Made by a program: the position numbers and the translations under genes
Origin: Deltaproteobacteria bacterium
GTDB lineage: Bacteria > Myxococcota_A > Polyangia > Polyangiales > Ga0077539
Direction of reading: 5' to 3'
NCBI GenBank assembly: GCA_947477565.1
Contig: CANJUR010000011.1
Span: forward strand, 46,733 to 110,732
Length of the DNA stretch: 64,000 bases
Notes under the pieces: model-generated
The model's database searches: none
What the model was told of the DNA's origin: nothing
What the model saw: only the letters and a program-made list of their open reading frames with translations
Shown: in pieces, positions 35,462 through 44,092 of the stretch
Layout: each line of letters begins with the position of its first letter
Position numbering within the stretch: position 1 is the first letter of the stretch

Positions 35462-35917
35462 ATGACGGTCCGCGGGCGAAACAGCCTGACTGCTGAGGAG
35501 ATCCGGGAACGGGTACGAGCGACCGGGCTGCGCGTGACGGCGCCGCGGGTGGCGGTGATTCAGCAGCTTCAGCAGGCGGCGGCGCCGGTGACGCACGCCG
35601 AACTCGCGACGGCGCTCGCGTCGCAGGGGTGGGATCGCGCGACGATCTACCGCAACCTCACGGACCTCACCGAGGCGAAGCTGCTCCAGCGCACGGACGT
35701 GGGCGACCATGTGTGGCGCTTCGAGCTGTACCGCGAGGCGGGCGGGGCCGATCACGCCGACGCGCGTCACCCGCACTTCGTCTGCGGCGACTGCGGCGAG
35801 GTGCAGTGTCTACCGCTCGACACCGTGCGCGTGATGGGCGGGCGCGGTCTCCCGAAGTCGCTCAAGGGCGACGCCGTGGAGATTCAGGTCAAGGGCCGCT
35901 GCGACCGCTGCGCGTGA
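35462..35917 (+). CDS. Fur-family metalloregulator
   Basis: The 151-residue product has a winged-helix N-terminal half with the recognition helix RATIYRNLTDL, the HPHFVCGDCGEVQCL segment, and two CxxC pairs (Cys108/111 and Cys147/150) that form the structural zinc site of the Fur superfamily. ATG 35462 has AGAGG 8 bases upstream. Which metal it senses (Fe, Zn, Ni, Mn or peroxide) cannot be told from sequence. The neighbouring gene encodes a ZIP-permease fusion, so a zinc- or nickel-type role is plausible. The two genes are 8 bases apart and probably cotranscribed. Confidence 0.9.
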   Translation: MTVRGRNSLTAEEIRERVRATGLRVTAPRVAVIQQLQQAAAPVTHAELATALASQGWDRATIYRNLTDLTEAKLLQRTDVGDHVWRFELYREAGGADHADARHPHFVCGDCGEVQCLPLDTVRVMGGRGLPKSLKGDAVEIQVKGRCDRCA

Positions 35918-35925
35918 ACTGATCG

Positions 35926-37737
35926 GTGCTCCTCCCTGCGCTCGCGCTCTCGGTCCTCGGACTGCTCCTAGGGGCCGCGCTCGTCACGCTCGGGCGACGG
36001 CAGGCCCTCGCAGCGGCCTCGCTCGATGGCTTCAGTCTGGGCTTCGTCCCGGCGGTTCTGGCGCTCCGCATGCTTCCCCACGCGATGGGCTCCCTTGGCG
36101 CCCGGGCGCTCGCCCTCGCGGCGATTGCTTACGCCACCCTCTGGTGGATCGACCGCCGCGCGCACGACCGCGACCACGCTGCGGCGCACCCGTTTCACCC
36201 CGCGGCGGGTGCCGGGGCGGGGCTGCTCGTCCCAGTACTGGCGCTGCACGGCATGAGCGACGGCGCCGCCCTCGCGGTGGCTCTCTCGTCGCGGGGCGTC
36301 GGCGCCAGTCTGGCTGCTGCGCTGATCTTGCACCGTATGCCCGAGGGGCTCTTCATCGCGTCGTCGATGCTGCCCAGCGCGGGCGGCCGCAAGACCACCC
36401 TGGCCCTCGTCGCGCTCGCGCTCTCGACGGTGTTCGGCGCAGCGCTCGGCCAGGTGCTGCTCGACGCGATTCCCGATGCCCTCTTCGACGGCGCGCTCGC
36501 CCTCGGTATCGGAGCGATGCTTCGGCTTGCGATGCACTCGCACGCCCCGCCGCCGCCCACGGTGTCGGCCCGCGCGCTCGCCGGGGTGACCTTCCTCGCG
36601 GGTGTGGCCCTGGTGCTCGCGCTACCCGACCCCGGCGGGCTCTTCCGCCTCGCGCACCCGCAAGAACTTTCCGTCCAGGCAGCGTTGATTCCGCTCTTCG
36701 TCGAGACCGCGCCAGCGATGCTGCTCGGCGTGCTCGGCGCGGGCCTCCTGCGAACGATGGTGCCCGCGCGGCCCGACGCGTGGCTCCGCGGTGGCGGTAG
36801 CGCAGTGCAGTCGCTCCGAGGACTGCTCTTCGGTCTGCCGTTGCAGGTGTGCTCGTGCGGGGTTCTGCCGGTCGCGCAGAGGCTGCTGCGGGCCTCGCTG
36901 CCGGTCGCGGCGGTGACGGCGTTCATGGTCGGGACCCCGGAATTCGACGTCGGCGGGTTTGTATTGTCCGTGCGCCTCCTCGGTCTTCCGCTGGCGCTCG
37001 CACGCCTCGTCGCAGGGGCGGCGCTCGCGTTCGCAGTGGGTCTCGCGGCGGCCGCGGTGGCCCGGCGGATTCCGCTCCGCGTCTCGGCGTCCCCGCTGCG
37101 CCCGAAGGGCATGCTCTCTGCGCCGCAGACAATGGTGAACTTACGGCCGCCCGCCGATCGCTCGCTCGCGGGGGTGCTTCGCGCCGGGCTCGACAGCTTC
37201 GATCAGGTCGCGGCCTGGTACGTGTTTGGACTGCTGCTCGCGGCGGGCTTCGAGGCAGCGGTGGCGCCGCTCACTCTCGCTCGCGCGCTGGGTGCGTGGG
37301 ACGTGCCGCTGACGGCAGTGCTCGCGGTGCCGATCTACGTGTGCGCTCAAGGCGCGACGCCGCTGGCGGCGATGATGGTGCACAAGGGCCTGTCGCCGGG
37401 CGCGGCGCTGGCGCTGCTGCTGGTCGGTCCGGCGACCAACGTCGCGGCGTGGCGGATGCTTCGGCATTCCCTCGGCGCGCGGGTCGCGTGGACCTTCGCG
37501 GGCGCCTCGGTGGTCGGCGCGGTCGCGCTCGGGATGCTCGCCAATCGGGTGGTGCCCGCGCGGTCGCTGCCGCAGATTCACGCGCTCGCGTCGCACCAGC
37601 ACGCCCCCTGGGAGCTAGGCGTCGCGACGGTGCTCGCGCTACTCCTCGCGCGCAGTGTGTTGCGCCTCGGCCCGCGCGCCTGGATCGCTACCATGAGCCC
37701 GTCGGGAGCATCCACCGGGCGCCACCACCCTCATTGA
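35926..37737 (+). CDS. Fusion of ZIP metal transporter and COG0701 (ArsP-like) permease
   Basis: The 603-residue product starts at GTG. The N-terminal 235 residues or so are hydrophobic with ZIP-family metal motifs HGMSDG (108-113) and HRMPEG (136-141). These are the HxxxD/HxxPEG patterns in transmembrane segments 4 and 5. From about residue 245 a second multispanning domain follows with the COG0701/ArsP signature VCSCGVLPVAQRLL (308-321) and a later GPATNV segment. Typical ZIP proteins end near 250-300 residues and typical ArsP permeases are about 300-350, so this is a clear two-domain fusion. It is probably involved in uptake or export of a divalent metal or an arsenical. It follows the Fur-family gene by 8 bases. 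Confidence 0.85.
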   Translation: MLLPALALSVLGLLLGAALVTLGRRQALAAASLDGFSLGFVPAVLALRMLPHAMGSLGARALALAAIAYATLWWIDRRAHDRDHAAAHPFHPAAGAGAGLLVPVLALHGMSDGAALAVALSSRGVGASLAAALILHRMPEGLFIASSMLPSAGGRKTTLALVALALSTVFGAALGQVLLDAIPDALFDGALALGIGAMLRLAMHSHAPPPPTVSARALAGVTFLAGVALVLALPDPGGLFRLAHPQELSVQAALIPLFVETAPAMLLGVLGAGLLRTMVPARPDAWLRGGGSAVQSLRGLLFGLPLQVCSCGVLPVAQRLLRASLPVAAVTAFMVGTPEFDVGGFVLSVRLLGLPLALARLVAGAALAFAVGLAAAAVARRIPLRVSASPLRPKGMLSAPQTMVNLRPPADRSLAGVLRAGLDSFDQVAAWYVFGLLLAAGFEAAVAPLTLARALGAWDVPLTAVLAVPIYVCAQGATPLAAMMVHKGLSPGAALALLLVGPATNVAAWRMLRHSLGARVAWTFAGASVVGAVALGMLANRVVPARSLPQIHALASHQHAPWELGVATVLALLLARSVLRLGPRAWIATMSPSGASTGRHHPH

Positions 37738-37778
37738 CGATCCTCCGATCGGCCTTCGGCCCGCTGCAAGGAAACCCC

Positions 37779-38801
37779 ATGAAACTGTCGTATCCAGCCC
37801 TCGCGTTGACCTTGTTTGGCGGTTGTTCGACGGCGGCGGAGATGGTCACGGTGGACGCCGGCTCCGCGGATCGCGCGCTGGTCAACGATGTCGCCGCGGT
37901 CGATGCGGGCACCGGCGATGCGCTCGTCGCGACGGATGTCCCGGTGCTCGAAGATGCCGTCTCGGCGACAGATTCCGGGGCGTCGGCGGACGTATCACCG
38001 ACCGTCGCGCGGCTCATCGCCGAGCGGCCGTATCGCCTGGTGGTGCCGGACGACAACGTCCCCACCCGCGCGGCGCCGCTTCTCATCCTGCTGCACGGTT
38101 ACGGGGCCTCGGGCTTGCTCCAGGAGCTTTATTTCCGCATGACCCGCGAGGCCAACGCGCGCGGCATCCTCTATGCGATTCCGGACGGCACCCTCGACGC
38201 CGCCGTGCGCCGCTTCTGGAACGCCACGGACGCCTGCTGCGACTTCGCCCAGAGGGGCGTCAACGACGTGGCCTACCTCGACGCCATCATCGACGATGTG
38301 TCCGCGCGCTACGCGGTCGATCCGCGGCGCATCTTCCTCCTCGGTCACTCCAACGGCGGCTTCATGGCGCACCGGATGGCGTGCGACCGCGCGGGCCGCA
38401 TCGCCGCGATCGTGAGCCTCGCGGGTGCGACCTTTACGGACGCTTCGCGCTGCGCTCCGACGGAGCCTGTGGCCGTGCTCCAGGTTCACGGCACCGCAGA
38501 CCCGACCATCGCCTACAACGGCGGACTCAACTTCGGGTCGGGGTACCCGAGCGCGGCGACGAGCGTGGCGCGCTGGGCTGGGTACAACCGCTGCGCGTCT
38601 ACCACCACTTCAGGGACGACCTTCGACCTCGACACGGTCATCCCGGGCGTCGAGACACGCATCTCCCGCTATGACGGCTGCATGGGCGGCGCGGCCGAAC
38701 TCTGGTCGATCGAGGGCGGCCTGCACCTCCCGGCGCTCGGCCCACAGTGGTCGGTGCTCACCCTCGACTGGCTGATGGCGCACCCGAAGCCCGCCCGCTG
38801 A
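37779..38801 (+). CDS. LpqC-like alpha/beta-hydrolase lipoprotein (esterase/depolymerase)
   Basis: The 340-residue product has the lipoprotein signal FGGCS and an Asp/Ala-rich linker. It then has a PHB-depolymerase/feruloyl-esterase-type alpha/beta hydrolase: oxyanion LHGYG, the nucleophile elbow GHSNGG, the acid region HGTADPTIAY and a C-terminal His in EGGLHLP. All triad residues are present. It probably hydrolyses polyester or acyl esters on the cell surface. No other enzyme for such a pathway is next to it. Confidence 0.85.
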   Translation: MKLSYPALALTLFGGCSTAAEMVTVDAGSADRALVNDVAAVDAGTGDALVATDVPVLEDAVSATDSGASADVSPTVARLIAERPYRLVVPDDNVPTRAAPLLILLHGYGASGLLQELYFRMTREANARGILYAIPDGTLDAAVRRFWNATDACCDFAQRGVNDVAYLDAIIDDVSARYAVDPRRIFLLGHSNGGFMAHRMACDRAGRIAAIVSLAGATFTDASRCAPTEPVAVLQVHGTADPTIAYNGGLNFGSGYPSAATSVARWAGYNRCASTTTSGTTFDLDTVIPGVETRISRYDGCMGGAAELWSIEGGLHLPALGPQWSVLTLDWLMAHPKPAR

Positions 38802-38808
38802 CCCGCCC

Positions 38809-39696
38809 ATGCACCTGGTGATTCGCACCCCGCCCACGCTCGTATTCGTCGCGCTGCTATTCGCACTGCTATGCGCGGTGCCCGGCGCAGCGGAGGCGGC
38901 TTGCTATCGCCTCCCGTTCTCCAATCCCAACCTCGCGGACGGCTGGCACTCGGTGTGTTGCGGCCGGACAAACCCCCACCGGGGAGTGGATTTTCCACAG
39001 GCCGAAGGCACTGCGATTCCCGCGGTCGCGGCGGGAGTGGTGCGCGTCAACACCTGGTCGAGCTGCCTTGGCAACGTGATCGTCCTCCGCCACTCCGACG
39101 GCATGTACTCGGGGTACAGCCACATGGTGCGGCGCTCGACGCTCGCGGTCGGAAGCGCCGTGACGCTTCGACAGACCCTCGGATACGTGGGCAGCACCGG
39201 GACGTGCGCTTTCGGGGCGCACCTGCACCTCACCCTCAGCGATCACGAGTCGGGCTACTCGACCGGCACGACGGTCGATCCGTACGCGTACATCCGGCAG
39301 CACCCGCCGCTGGCCGAGACATGCAACGGTCGCGACGACGACTGCGACGGCATGGTTGACGAGTCGCTGACCTGCACCGCGCCGGACGCCGGAGCATCGC
39401 GCGACGCAGCGGTCGCCGACGCGTCGGTGATGTTCGATGGAGGCACGGCGGACGTGGAATGGCCGAGCGATCTCGGCGCTGATTCCAATGCGAATGAACC
39501 TGGTTTTCTCGAGGATTCGAGCGTTTTTGCGCCGGACGGCGGTTCGCTCTCCCTCGGCCGGGAGCCCAGGGAGGACGTCGATCTTCAAGGTGGCTGCGGT
39601 TGTCGCGTCCCCGCCGCGCCGATCGCTCGGGGGTGGCTTGCGCTGGGCCTCGCGGCGCTGGTTGCGCTCCGTCGCCGACGGTCGTCGCGTCAGTAG
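38809..39696 (+). CDS. M23-type peptidase with DDDCDG motif and MYXO-CTERM-like tail
   Basis: The 295-residue product has a signal peptide (VPGAAEA) and an M23/LytM fold with zinc-site segments HRGVDFP and the AHLHLTL His pair, preceded by GYSHM. The DDDCDG motif (CNGRDDDCDGMVDESL) follows, then an Asp-rich linker and a tail with GGCGCR, a hydrophobic helix (GWLALGLAALVAL) and RRRR, like MYXO-CTERM sorting. It may cleave peptidoglycan or surface peptides, or act as a non-catalytic LytM activator. Its end overlaps the convergent lipoprotein gene by 7 bases. Confidence 0.85.
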   Translation: MHLVIRTPPTLVFVALLFALLCAVPGAAEAACYRLPFSNPNLADGWHSVCCGRTNPHRGVDFPQAEGTAIPAVAAGVVRVNTWSSCLGNVIVLRHSDGMYSGYSHMVRRSTLAVGSAVTLRQTLGYVGSTGTCAFGAHLHLTLSDHESGYSTGTTVDPYAYIRQHPPLAETCNGRDDDCDGMVDESLTCTAPDAGASRDAAVADASVMFDGGTADVEWPSDLGADSNANEPGFLEDSSVFAPDGGSLSLGREPREDVDLQGGCGCRVPAAPIARGWLALGLAALVALRRRRSSRQ

Positions 39697-40925
39697 GTGA
39701 TGGCGCCGGCGGGCCGTACGTAGCAGAGCCCGTCGGCATTGAGATGCCCGCTCGAACGGGCTGAAAATGTCACAAAATCCCGTAAATCGGAGAGGTTTGA
39801 ACTTCCTCCGAGGTCGTAACTGAGCGCGTTGGCGTTGCGCGGCGTGTAGCCCCGGGTCTGCGCCCCGCGGTCGGGAACCGGGCGTTGCATCCGGTCGATG
39901 AGGTTGGTCACCGCAACGCCCTGGAGGTCGTCGAGGGTCACGACGCTGAAGCCCGCGACGACCTGCGCCCGCGCGGCGAAGGGATCGAAGTGCGGCGGCG
40001 GATCCTCCACGCCGAGCGCGCCCCAGAAGAGGTGATCCATGTGGAAGGTGAGTTGCGCGCGCGCCGCGGTGCTCGCGGAGGGCTGAACGCCGGGCATGTC
40101 TGCGCCACCGTTGTCCGGGTTGTTGCAGTTGATGTACTGCGCGGGCGCGGCCCAACCGAGGCGGAAGGTCACGGCGCTGGGGTAGTCCGCGAAGGGCGGG
40201 GCGAGACCGACGGTGGTGCCGCGGTACGTGGCGGTTCCTTCGACGTACTGGCTCCAGGCGCGGCGGATCATCTGCTCGTACAGGGCTACGCCGGCGGGAT
40301 CGAGGTTGACGTTGGCGGCGCTCGGCGTCGCAGCGACGGCGTCGTAGCTGAAGGCGTAGCGCACCGTCGGGTCGAGCGATCCGCCCGCGGCAGGCGCGCG
40401 AATGATCGCAAGGGGAATGGCCGTCTCCGGGGCTCCGCTCGCGCCGGTCAGTGGCCCCGGCTTCTGCAGATCGACGGCGAAGGATCCGGCCACCGCGGCG
40501 ACGGCGGTACCCACGGAGGATGGGTCCGTGGGCGAGGCGCCGGGGCGGTTGATGCGGAGGTTGGCGACGGTCACGAGGATGCGGGAGAAGCGCACCTCCC
40601 AGCCGTCCACGAAGACGATCGCACCATCAGCGGGCGTGGCGGTGTAGTCGAACCCCTGCTGCCCGAGATCTTCACTGGAGATGCTCACCTGAATGGTGCG
40701 CGGGTCGCGCGTTGCCGACGTAAACGCCAATGCGACCGGCGTCGCAAAGGACGGCGGCAGCACCGCGGCATCACCAACTGGGAGCATGGCATCGGAGGCC
40801 GGAGTGGCGTCACCGAGGCCCGCGTCGGCGGTCGGCGAAGTGGCATCACCGCAGCCCACGAGCAGCGCGGCGAGGCAGAGCGTGACTGAAGAAAGACGAG
40901 GGAATGCGCAGACGGGTGCCTTCAT
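39690..40925 (-). CDS. Lipoprotein with beta-rich metal- or ligand-binding-like modules, TonB operon
   Basis: The 411-residue product has the lipobox LVGCG, an Asp-rich linker and a beta-rich body. The segment GAIVFVDGWEVRFSRILVTV parallels DQGWTITLTEARMALGPLYL in the adjacent lipoprotein, so they share a module. The segment LTFHMDHLFWG has two His that could coordinate a metal. It is the third gene of the operon TonB receptor, lipoprotein, lipoprotein, and likely part of an outer-membrane uptake system. I do not recognise the family. Confidence 0.65.
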   Translation of the reverse strand: MKAPVCAFPRLSSVTLCLAALLVGCGDATSPTADAGLGDATPASDAMLPVGDAAVLPPSFATPVALAFTSATRDPRTIQVSISSEDLGQQGFDYTATPADGAIVFVDGWEVRFSRILVTVANLRINRPGASPTDPSSVGTAVAAVAGSFAVDLQKPGPLTGASGAPETAIPLAIIRAPAAGGSLDPTVRYAFSYDAVAATPSAANVNLDPAGVALYEQMIRRAWSQYVEGTATYRGTTVGLAPPFADYPSAVTFRLGWAAPAQYINCNNPDNGGADMPGVQPSASTAARAQLTFHMDHLFWGALGVEDPPPHFDPFAARAQVVAGFSVVTLDDLQGVAVTNLIDRMQRPVPDRGAQTRGYTPRNANALSYDLGGSSNLSDLRDFVTFSARSSGHLNADGLCYVRPAGAITY

Positions 40926-40969
40926 GGAAGACCGTTCCTTTCCGGAGGCGATTGGGGTTGTGGCCGCGC

Positions 40970-41776
40970 TCAGCGCGTTGGGGAGAACGTGATCGCGAAC
41001 ACCGCGCGGGCGCGGGATCGGCTGAGAAATGCCCGCCCGACGTTGTCGAGTGGGGTGAAGCGATAGCGACCGTCGCGGAGCGTCCCGAGGGCGAGCTCGC
41101 GGAAGTCGGCGCCGTCAAACCAGCCGCGCGGATCGAGTCGCACCCGCAGCGCGCCGCCCTCCGTCGGTGTCACCGAAGCGGGGATGCCGCGCACCTTGCG
41201 CGCCTCATCGAGGGAGCCCCCGGTGCTCACGACTGACGCGTCGATCACCAGCGCGCCCGCGAAGGGAATCTCCTGGTCGTCTTTGCGGGCGGTGCCTGCG
41301 ACGCGCACTGCCGCGCCGCCGAGAGCGCCGTCGCGATTGAAGAACCACGCCTCCGCCGTGAGGGCCGCTTCGTCGATGCCGTCGCCGCCGCCAGGAAGCG
41401 CCGTGAGCGTCGGATCGAGCACGTCGATTTCCGATTGCGTCGTGACCTGAGCCACGATGCGTCCTGCGCCGAGGTGCGACTCGCCATCGGCCCAGGCGCT
41501 CGGGATGAGGAAGTCTTCGATGTGTCGCCGCAGCGGACTTCGCCGGTCGCTTTCGAGCGGGCGGAGGGTGTTCAGGTAGAGCGGGCCCAACGCCATGCGG
41601 GCCTCGGTCAGCGTGATCGTCCAGCCCTGGTCGGTGGTGAACGTGAGCGGCTGCGTGGCGTCGCGCGCGATGCCCGCGGCCTCGACGGCGAAGGTGACGC
41701 GCTGCGATCCGGTGGTGTCGCCGCAGCCGAGCGGGGCAACGAGCAGGAGCGCGAGGACAAGGGAGCGGCGGTTCAT
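40970..41776 (-). CDS. Lipoprotein sharing a module with its neighbour, TonB operon
   Basis: The 268-residue product has the lipobox VAPLGCG and a beta-rich body. The motif DQGWTITLTEARMALGPLYL resembles the first module of the adjacent lipoprotein. Its start overlaps the stop of the TonB receptor (ATGA), so it is translationally coupled to the receptor. It may sit on the outer membrane and hand the substrate to or from the receptor. Its function is unknown. Confidence 0.7.
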   Translation of the reverse strand: MNRRSLVLALLLVAPLGCGDTTGSQRVTFAVEAAGIARDATQPLTFTTDQGWTITLTEARMALGPLYLNTLRPLESDRRSPLRRHIEDFLIPSAWADGESHLGAGRIVAQVTTQSEIDVLDPTLTALPGGGDGIDEAALTAEAWFFNRDGALGGAAVRVAGTARKDDQEIPFAGALVIDASVVSTGGSLDEARKVRGIPASVTPTEGGALRVRLDPRGWFDGADFRELALGTLRDGRYRFTPLDNVGRAFLSRSRARAVFAITFSPTR

Positions 41777-44016
41777 CGGGGGGGCTCCGTCGGTGCGCCG
41801 TGCCGTGCGGCTGCAGCGCCGAAATGGAGGGTAAAGACCATGAACAACTGCCGCGGTGGCCCTGCGGTGAAGTGCCGCGCGGGCACCAGCGTGGGGTAGT
41901 CGCGGCTCTGGAAATCGCTGGTGAAGTTGTACTGACCCCAGGCGTACTGCGCGTCGAAGAGGTTTTGCGCGACGAAGCCCAGCTCGTAATAGGCCCACCG
42001 CGCGCCGACCTGCGTATCGACGGTGAAGATGGACTCGCCCCGCTCGGAGAAGGGCAGCGGGCGGGGCGCGACGAAGGTGATTCCGACGCCCGCGGAGGCC
42101 GTGATGGCGCGGCCGCGGATGCGCCACGGGAGCGGATGGTTGACCGCTCCGTCGAAGCGCGCGACCCACTCGGGCACGTACGGGACGAGGTTGCCATCGT
42201 CGTCGAAGGTGGCCCGCGCGTAGGTGACGTGCGCCGACAGATCGAGCCACGCGTTGGTCGCGCGGGCGGCCACGAGCGCGCCCTGGCGGGTAGTGCCGGA
42301 GGCGAGCGTGTTGCGCCCTTCGGTCTCGTTGAAGATGAGGTCCTGCCCGACGTGGGTGCGGTAATAGAGGCCGCGAGCGGTGAGCGCGAGGCCCGCGACG
42401 CGGCGCTCGAAGACGAGGCCGCCCTCGAGTGCGGTGATCGGGCTGAACGGCAGTTGCTGGTCGTTGCCGAGGTACACCGGATCTGCCGAGCGGGCGCCGA
42501 GGCCGGCGCTCAAGGCGACAGTGACGCCCTTCCACGGCCCGACGAAGACGGCGCCCCGCGGCTGCCACGCGACGCCCCCGGACGTGCGCCGCTCGGTCGG
42601 GCTGCGATAGCCCGCGCGGTCGGCGGAGAGGCACTCGGCGTCGAGCGGAGCGCCCCGCACGGTGACCCCGCGCACGGCGCAGCGGTCGAGGATGTCGTAC
42701 TGGAAGAGGTCGGCGCGCAGGCCGCCGCGCAGCACCAGCCAGCTGAGCGGGCGAAGCTCGGCGTCGAGGTAGAGCGCGAGGTTGGAGACGCTATTACCGA
42801 GGCTGTAATCGGTGAGGTAGGGGACGTCCGTCGTGGCGCGCAGCCGCTGCTGGGTGCTGTCTACGGCGTTGTGGCGTCCGTACGCGCCGAACTCCACGGA
42901 CTGCACCCGGCTCTGCCAGGTGGTGCGCAGGCGGGCGGAGGCGCGCATGCCGACATCGACCGTGGAGGCGGCCTGGTCGATGAGGTCGCCGCGTTGCGCG
43001 TGCGGGGACTGATACGGCTGCTGTACGTCCAGGAGCGAGCCGGTGAAGTTCTCTCGCAGGCGAAAGTTGCGCAGCGAGGCCCACGCCTGGGCGCGAAGCA
43101 CCGACGACTCGCGGGTGCTCTCGAGATCGGCGGACACGAGGTGCCGCGAGACCTCGCTGCCCTGGGTGGAGTCGTACGTGTCGTAGAAGCCGATGCGCCC
43201 GGCGCGGTAGTCGTCCTCGCGAATCACCCCAGCGGAGCGGTACCGAACCGCGTAGGACATCGCGAGCACGCGCCAGGTGAGCGACCCGGCGTGACCCTCG
43301 TACTGGGCGTTGGCGGTGGCGCGCTCGTAGCTGCGGTTCTGTCCGTAGCCTTCGCTGCTGGCGAGTTCGACGCCGCCGAAGGTGCCCGCGCTCTCGCCAT
43401 CCGGACCCCAGAGCGCCAGCACCCGGTGGGTGTTGAACGACCCGCCGCGATACTGGATGTGCGCCCCGCGCGCTGGGAGACGGAGGGTGTACTGGGCCGA
43501 TCCCGCGACAGCAAAATCGCCCTGGCGCGGATCGAAGGGGCCTTCCAGAACGCGCAGCGACTCGACCAGCTCGGGGATGAGGAAGTGCGTGTCGGCGTAG
43601 CCCTGGCCGTGCGGGTGCGCGGGCTCGTTGATGGGGACGCCGTTGACGGAGAACTCCAGGTCTTGCCCGCTGCGAGCGTCGAAGCCGCGAAGAAAGACCT
43701 GATCCGCGTGGCCCTCGCCGAGCCCGTTGGCGATGAACATCCCGGGCGCGAGTCGCAGTAGTTCGCCCGCGCTCGAACGGGGCACCTGCGCGAGGTTGCC
43801 CACGGTGATGTTCACGTCCCCGGCGCCGCGCGGTGGGGTGCCGCGTCCTCGGACCACAGCCTCCTCGGGCGGCGCTTCCAGTGGCCCTGCGAGCGTCGTG
43901 GGGAGAGCCGGTGTCTGCCCCAGCGCGGCGGCCGACCGTAGCAACAGACCCGCACAAAAATGCCTGTAGAACCGACATGTTACGAGATGCGTGTGCGCGC
44001 GCGGCGAGGCCTCCAT
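41773..44016 (-). CDS. TonB-dependent outer-membrane receptor
   Basis: The 747-residue product has a plug domain (GDVNITVGNLAQVPRSSAGE, VFLRGFDARSGQDLEFSVNG, SLRVLEGPFDP) followed by about 600 residues of barrel with tyrosine-rich strands and a C-terminal strand ending MVFTLHFGAAAA. It should import a metal chelate, siderophore or cofactor using TonB energy. The substrate is unknown. The operon with two lipoproteins and the Fur-type inverted repeat upstream favour a metal. There is only one candidate start upstream of the plug, and the signal sequence is short (FCAGLLLRSAAALGQ). Confidence 0.9.
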   Translation of the reverse strand: MEASPRAHTHLVTCRFYRHFCAGLLLRSAAALGQTPALPTTLAGPLEAPPEEAVVRGRGTPPRGAGDVNITVGNLAQVPRSSAGELLRLAPGMFIANGLGEGHADQVFLRGFDARSGQDLEFSVNGVPINEPAHPHGQGYADTHFLIPELVESLRVLEGPFDPRQGDFAVAGSAQYTLRLPARGAHIQYRGGSFNTHRVLALWGPDGESAGTFGGVELASSEGYGQNRSYERATANAQYEGHAGSLTWRVLAMSYAVRYRSAGVIREDDYRAGRIGFYDTYDSTQGSEVSRHLVSADLESTRESSVLRAQAWASLRNFRLRENFTGSLLDVQQPYQSPHAQRGDLIDQAASTVDVGMRASARLRTTWQSRVQSVEFGAYGRHNAVDSTQQRLRATTDVPYLTDYSLGNSVSNLALYLDAELRPLSWLVLRGGLRADLFQYDILDRCAVRGVTVRGAPLDAECLSADRAGYRSPTERRTSGGVAWQPRGAVFVGPWKGVTVALSAGLGARSADPVYLGNDQQLPFSPITALEGGLVFERRVAGLALTARGLYYRTHVGQDLIFNETEGRNTLASGTTRQGALVAARATNAWLDLSAHVTYARATFDDDGNLVPYVPEWVARFDGAVNHPLPWRIRGRAITASAGVGITFVAPRPLPFSERGESIFTVDTQVGARWAYYELGFVAQNLFDAQYAWGQYNFTSDFQSRDYPTLVPARHFTAGPPRQLFMVFTLHFGAAAARHGAPTEPPR

Positions 44017-44024
44017 CGCCGGAA

Positions 44025-44053
44025 GCTATATCGTTGATGCAACGCCATTGCAA
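44025..44053 (-). promoter_or_regulatory. Promoter of the TonB receptor operon
   Basis: On the minus strand TTGCAA (44048-44053), a 17-base spacer and TATAGC (44025-44030) give a near-consensus promoter. The -10 is only about 8 bases from the receptor ATG, so the mRNA leader would be very short or the true start is further in. The -35 is inside the inverted repeat, which is what a repressor site needs. Confidence 0.55.
44038..44052 (-). promoter_or_regulatory. Inverted repeat TGCAA-N5-TTGCA (probable Fur-family operator)
   Basis: A perfect 5-5-5 inverted repeat, TGCAA CGCCA TTGCA, overlapping the -35 element of the TonB receptor promoter. A one-mismatch version is found before the Fur-family gene at 35420. 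As I recall, Streptomyces Nur sites have the same TTGCAA-N5-TTGCAA layout. Binding is inferred. Confidence 0.55.
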
Positions 44054-44092
44054 TAGACTGTGGCCTGCGATTGAGTCACAGGTTCAAGAGAC

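Noticed and set aside
41800..43761. Plus-strand open frame opposite the TonB receptor
   Set aside because: Antisense shadow with no start signal, signal peptide or domain.
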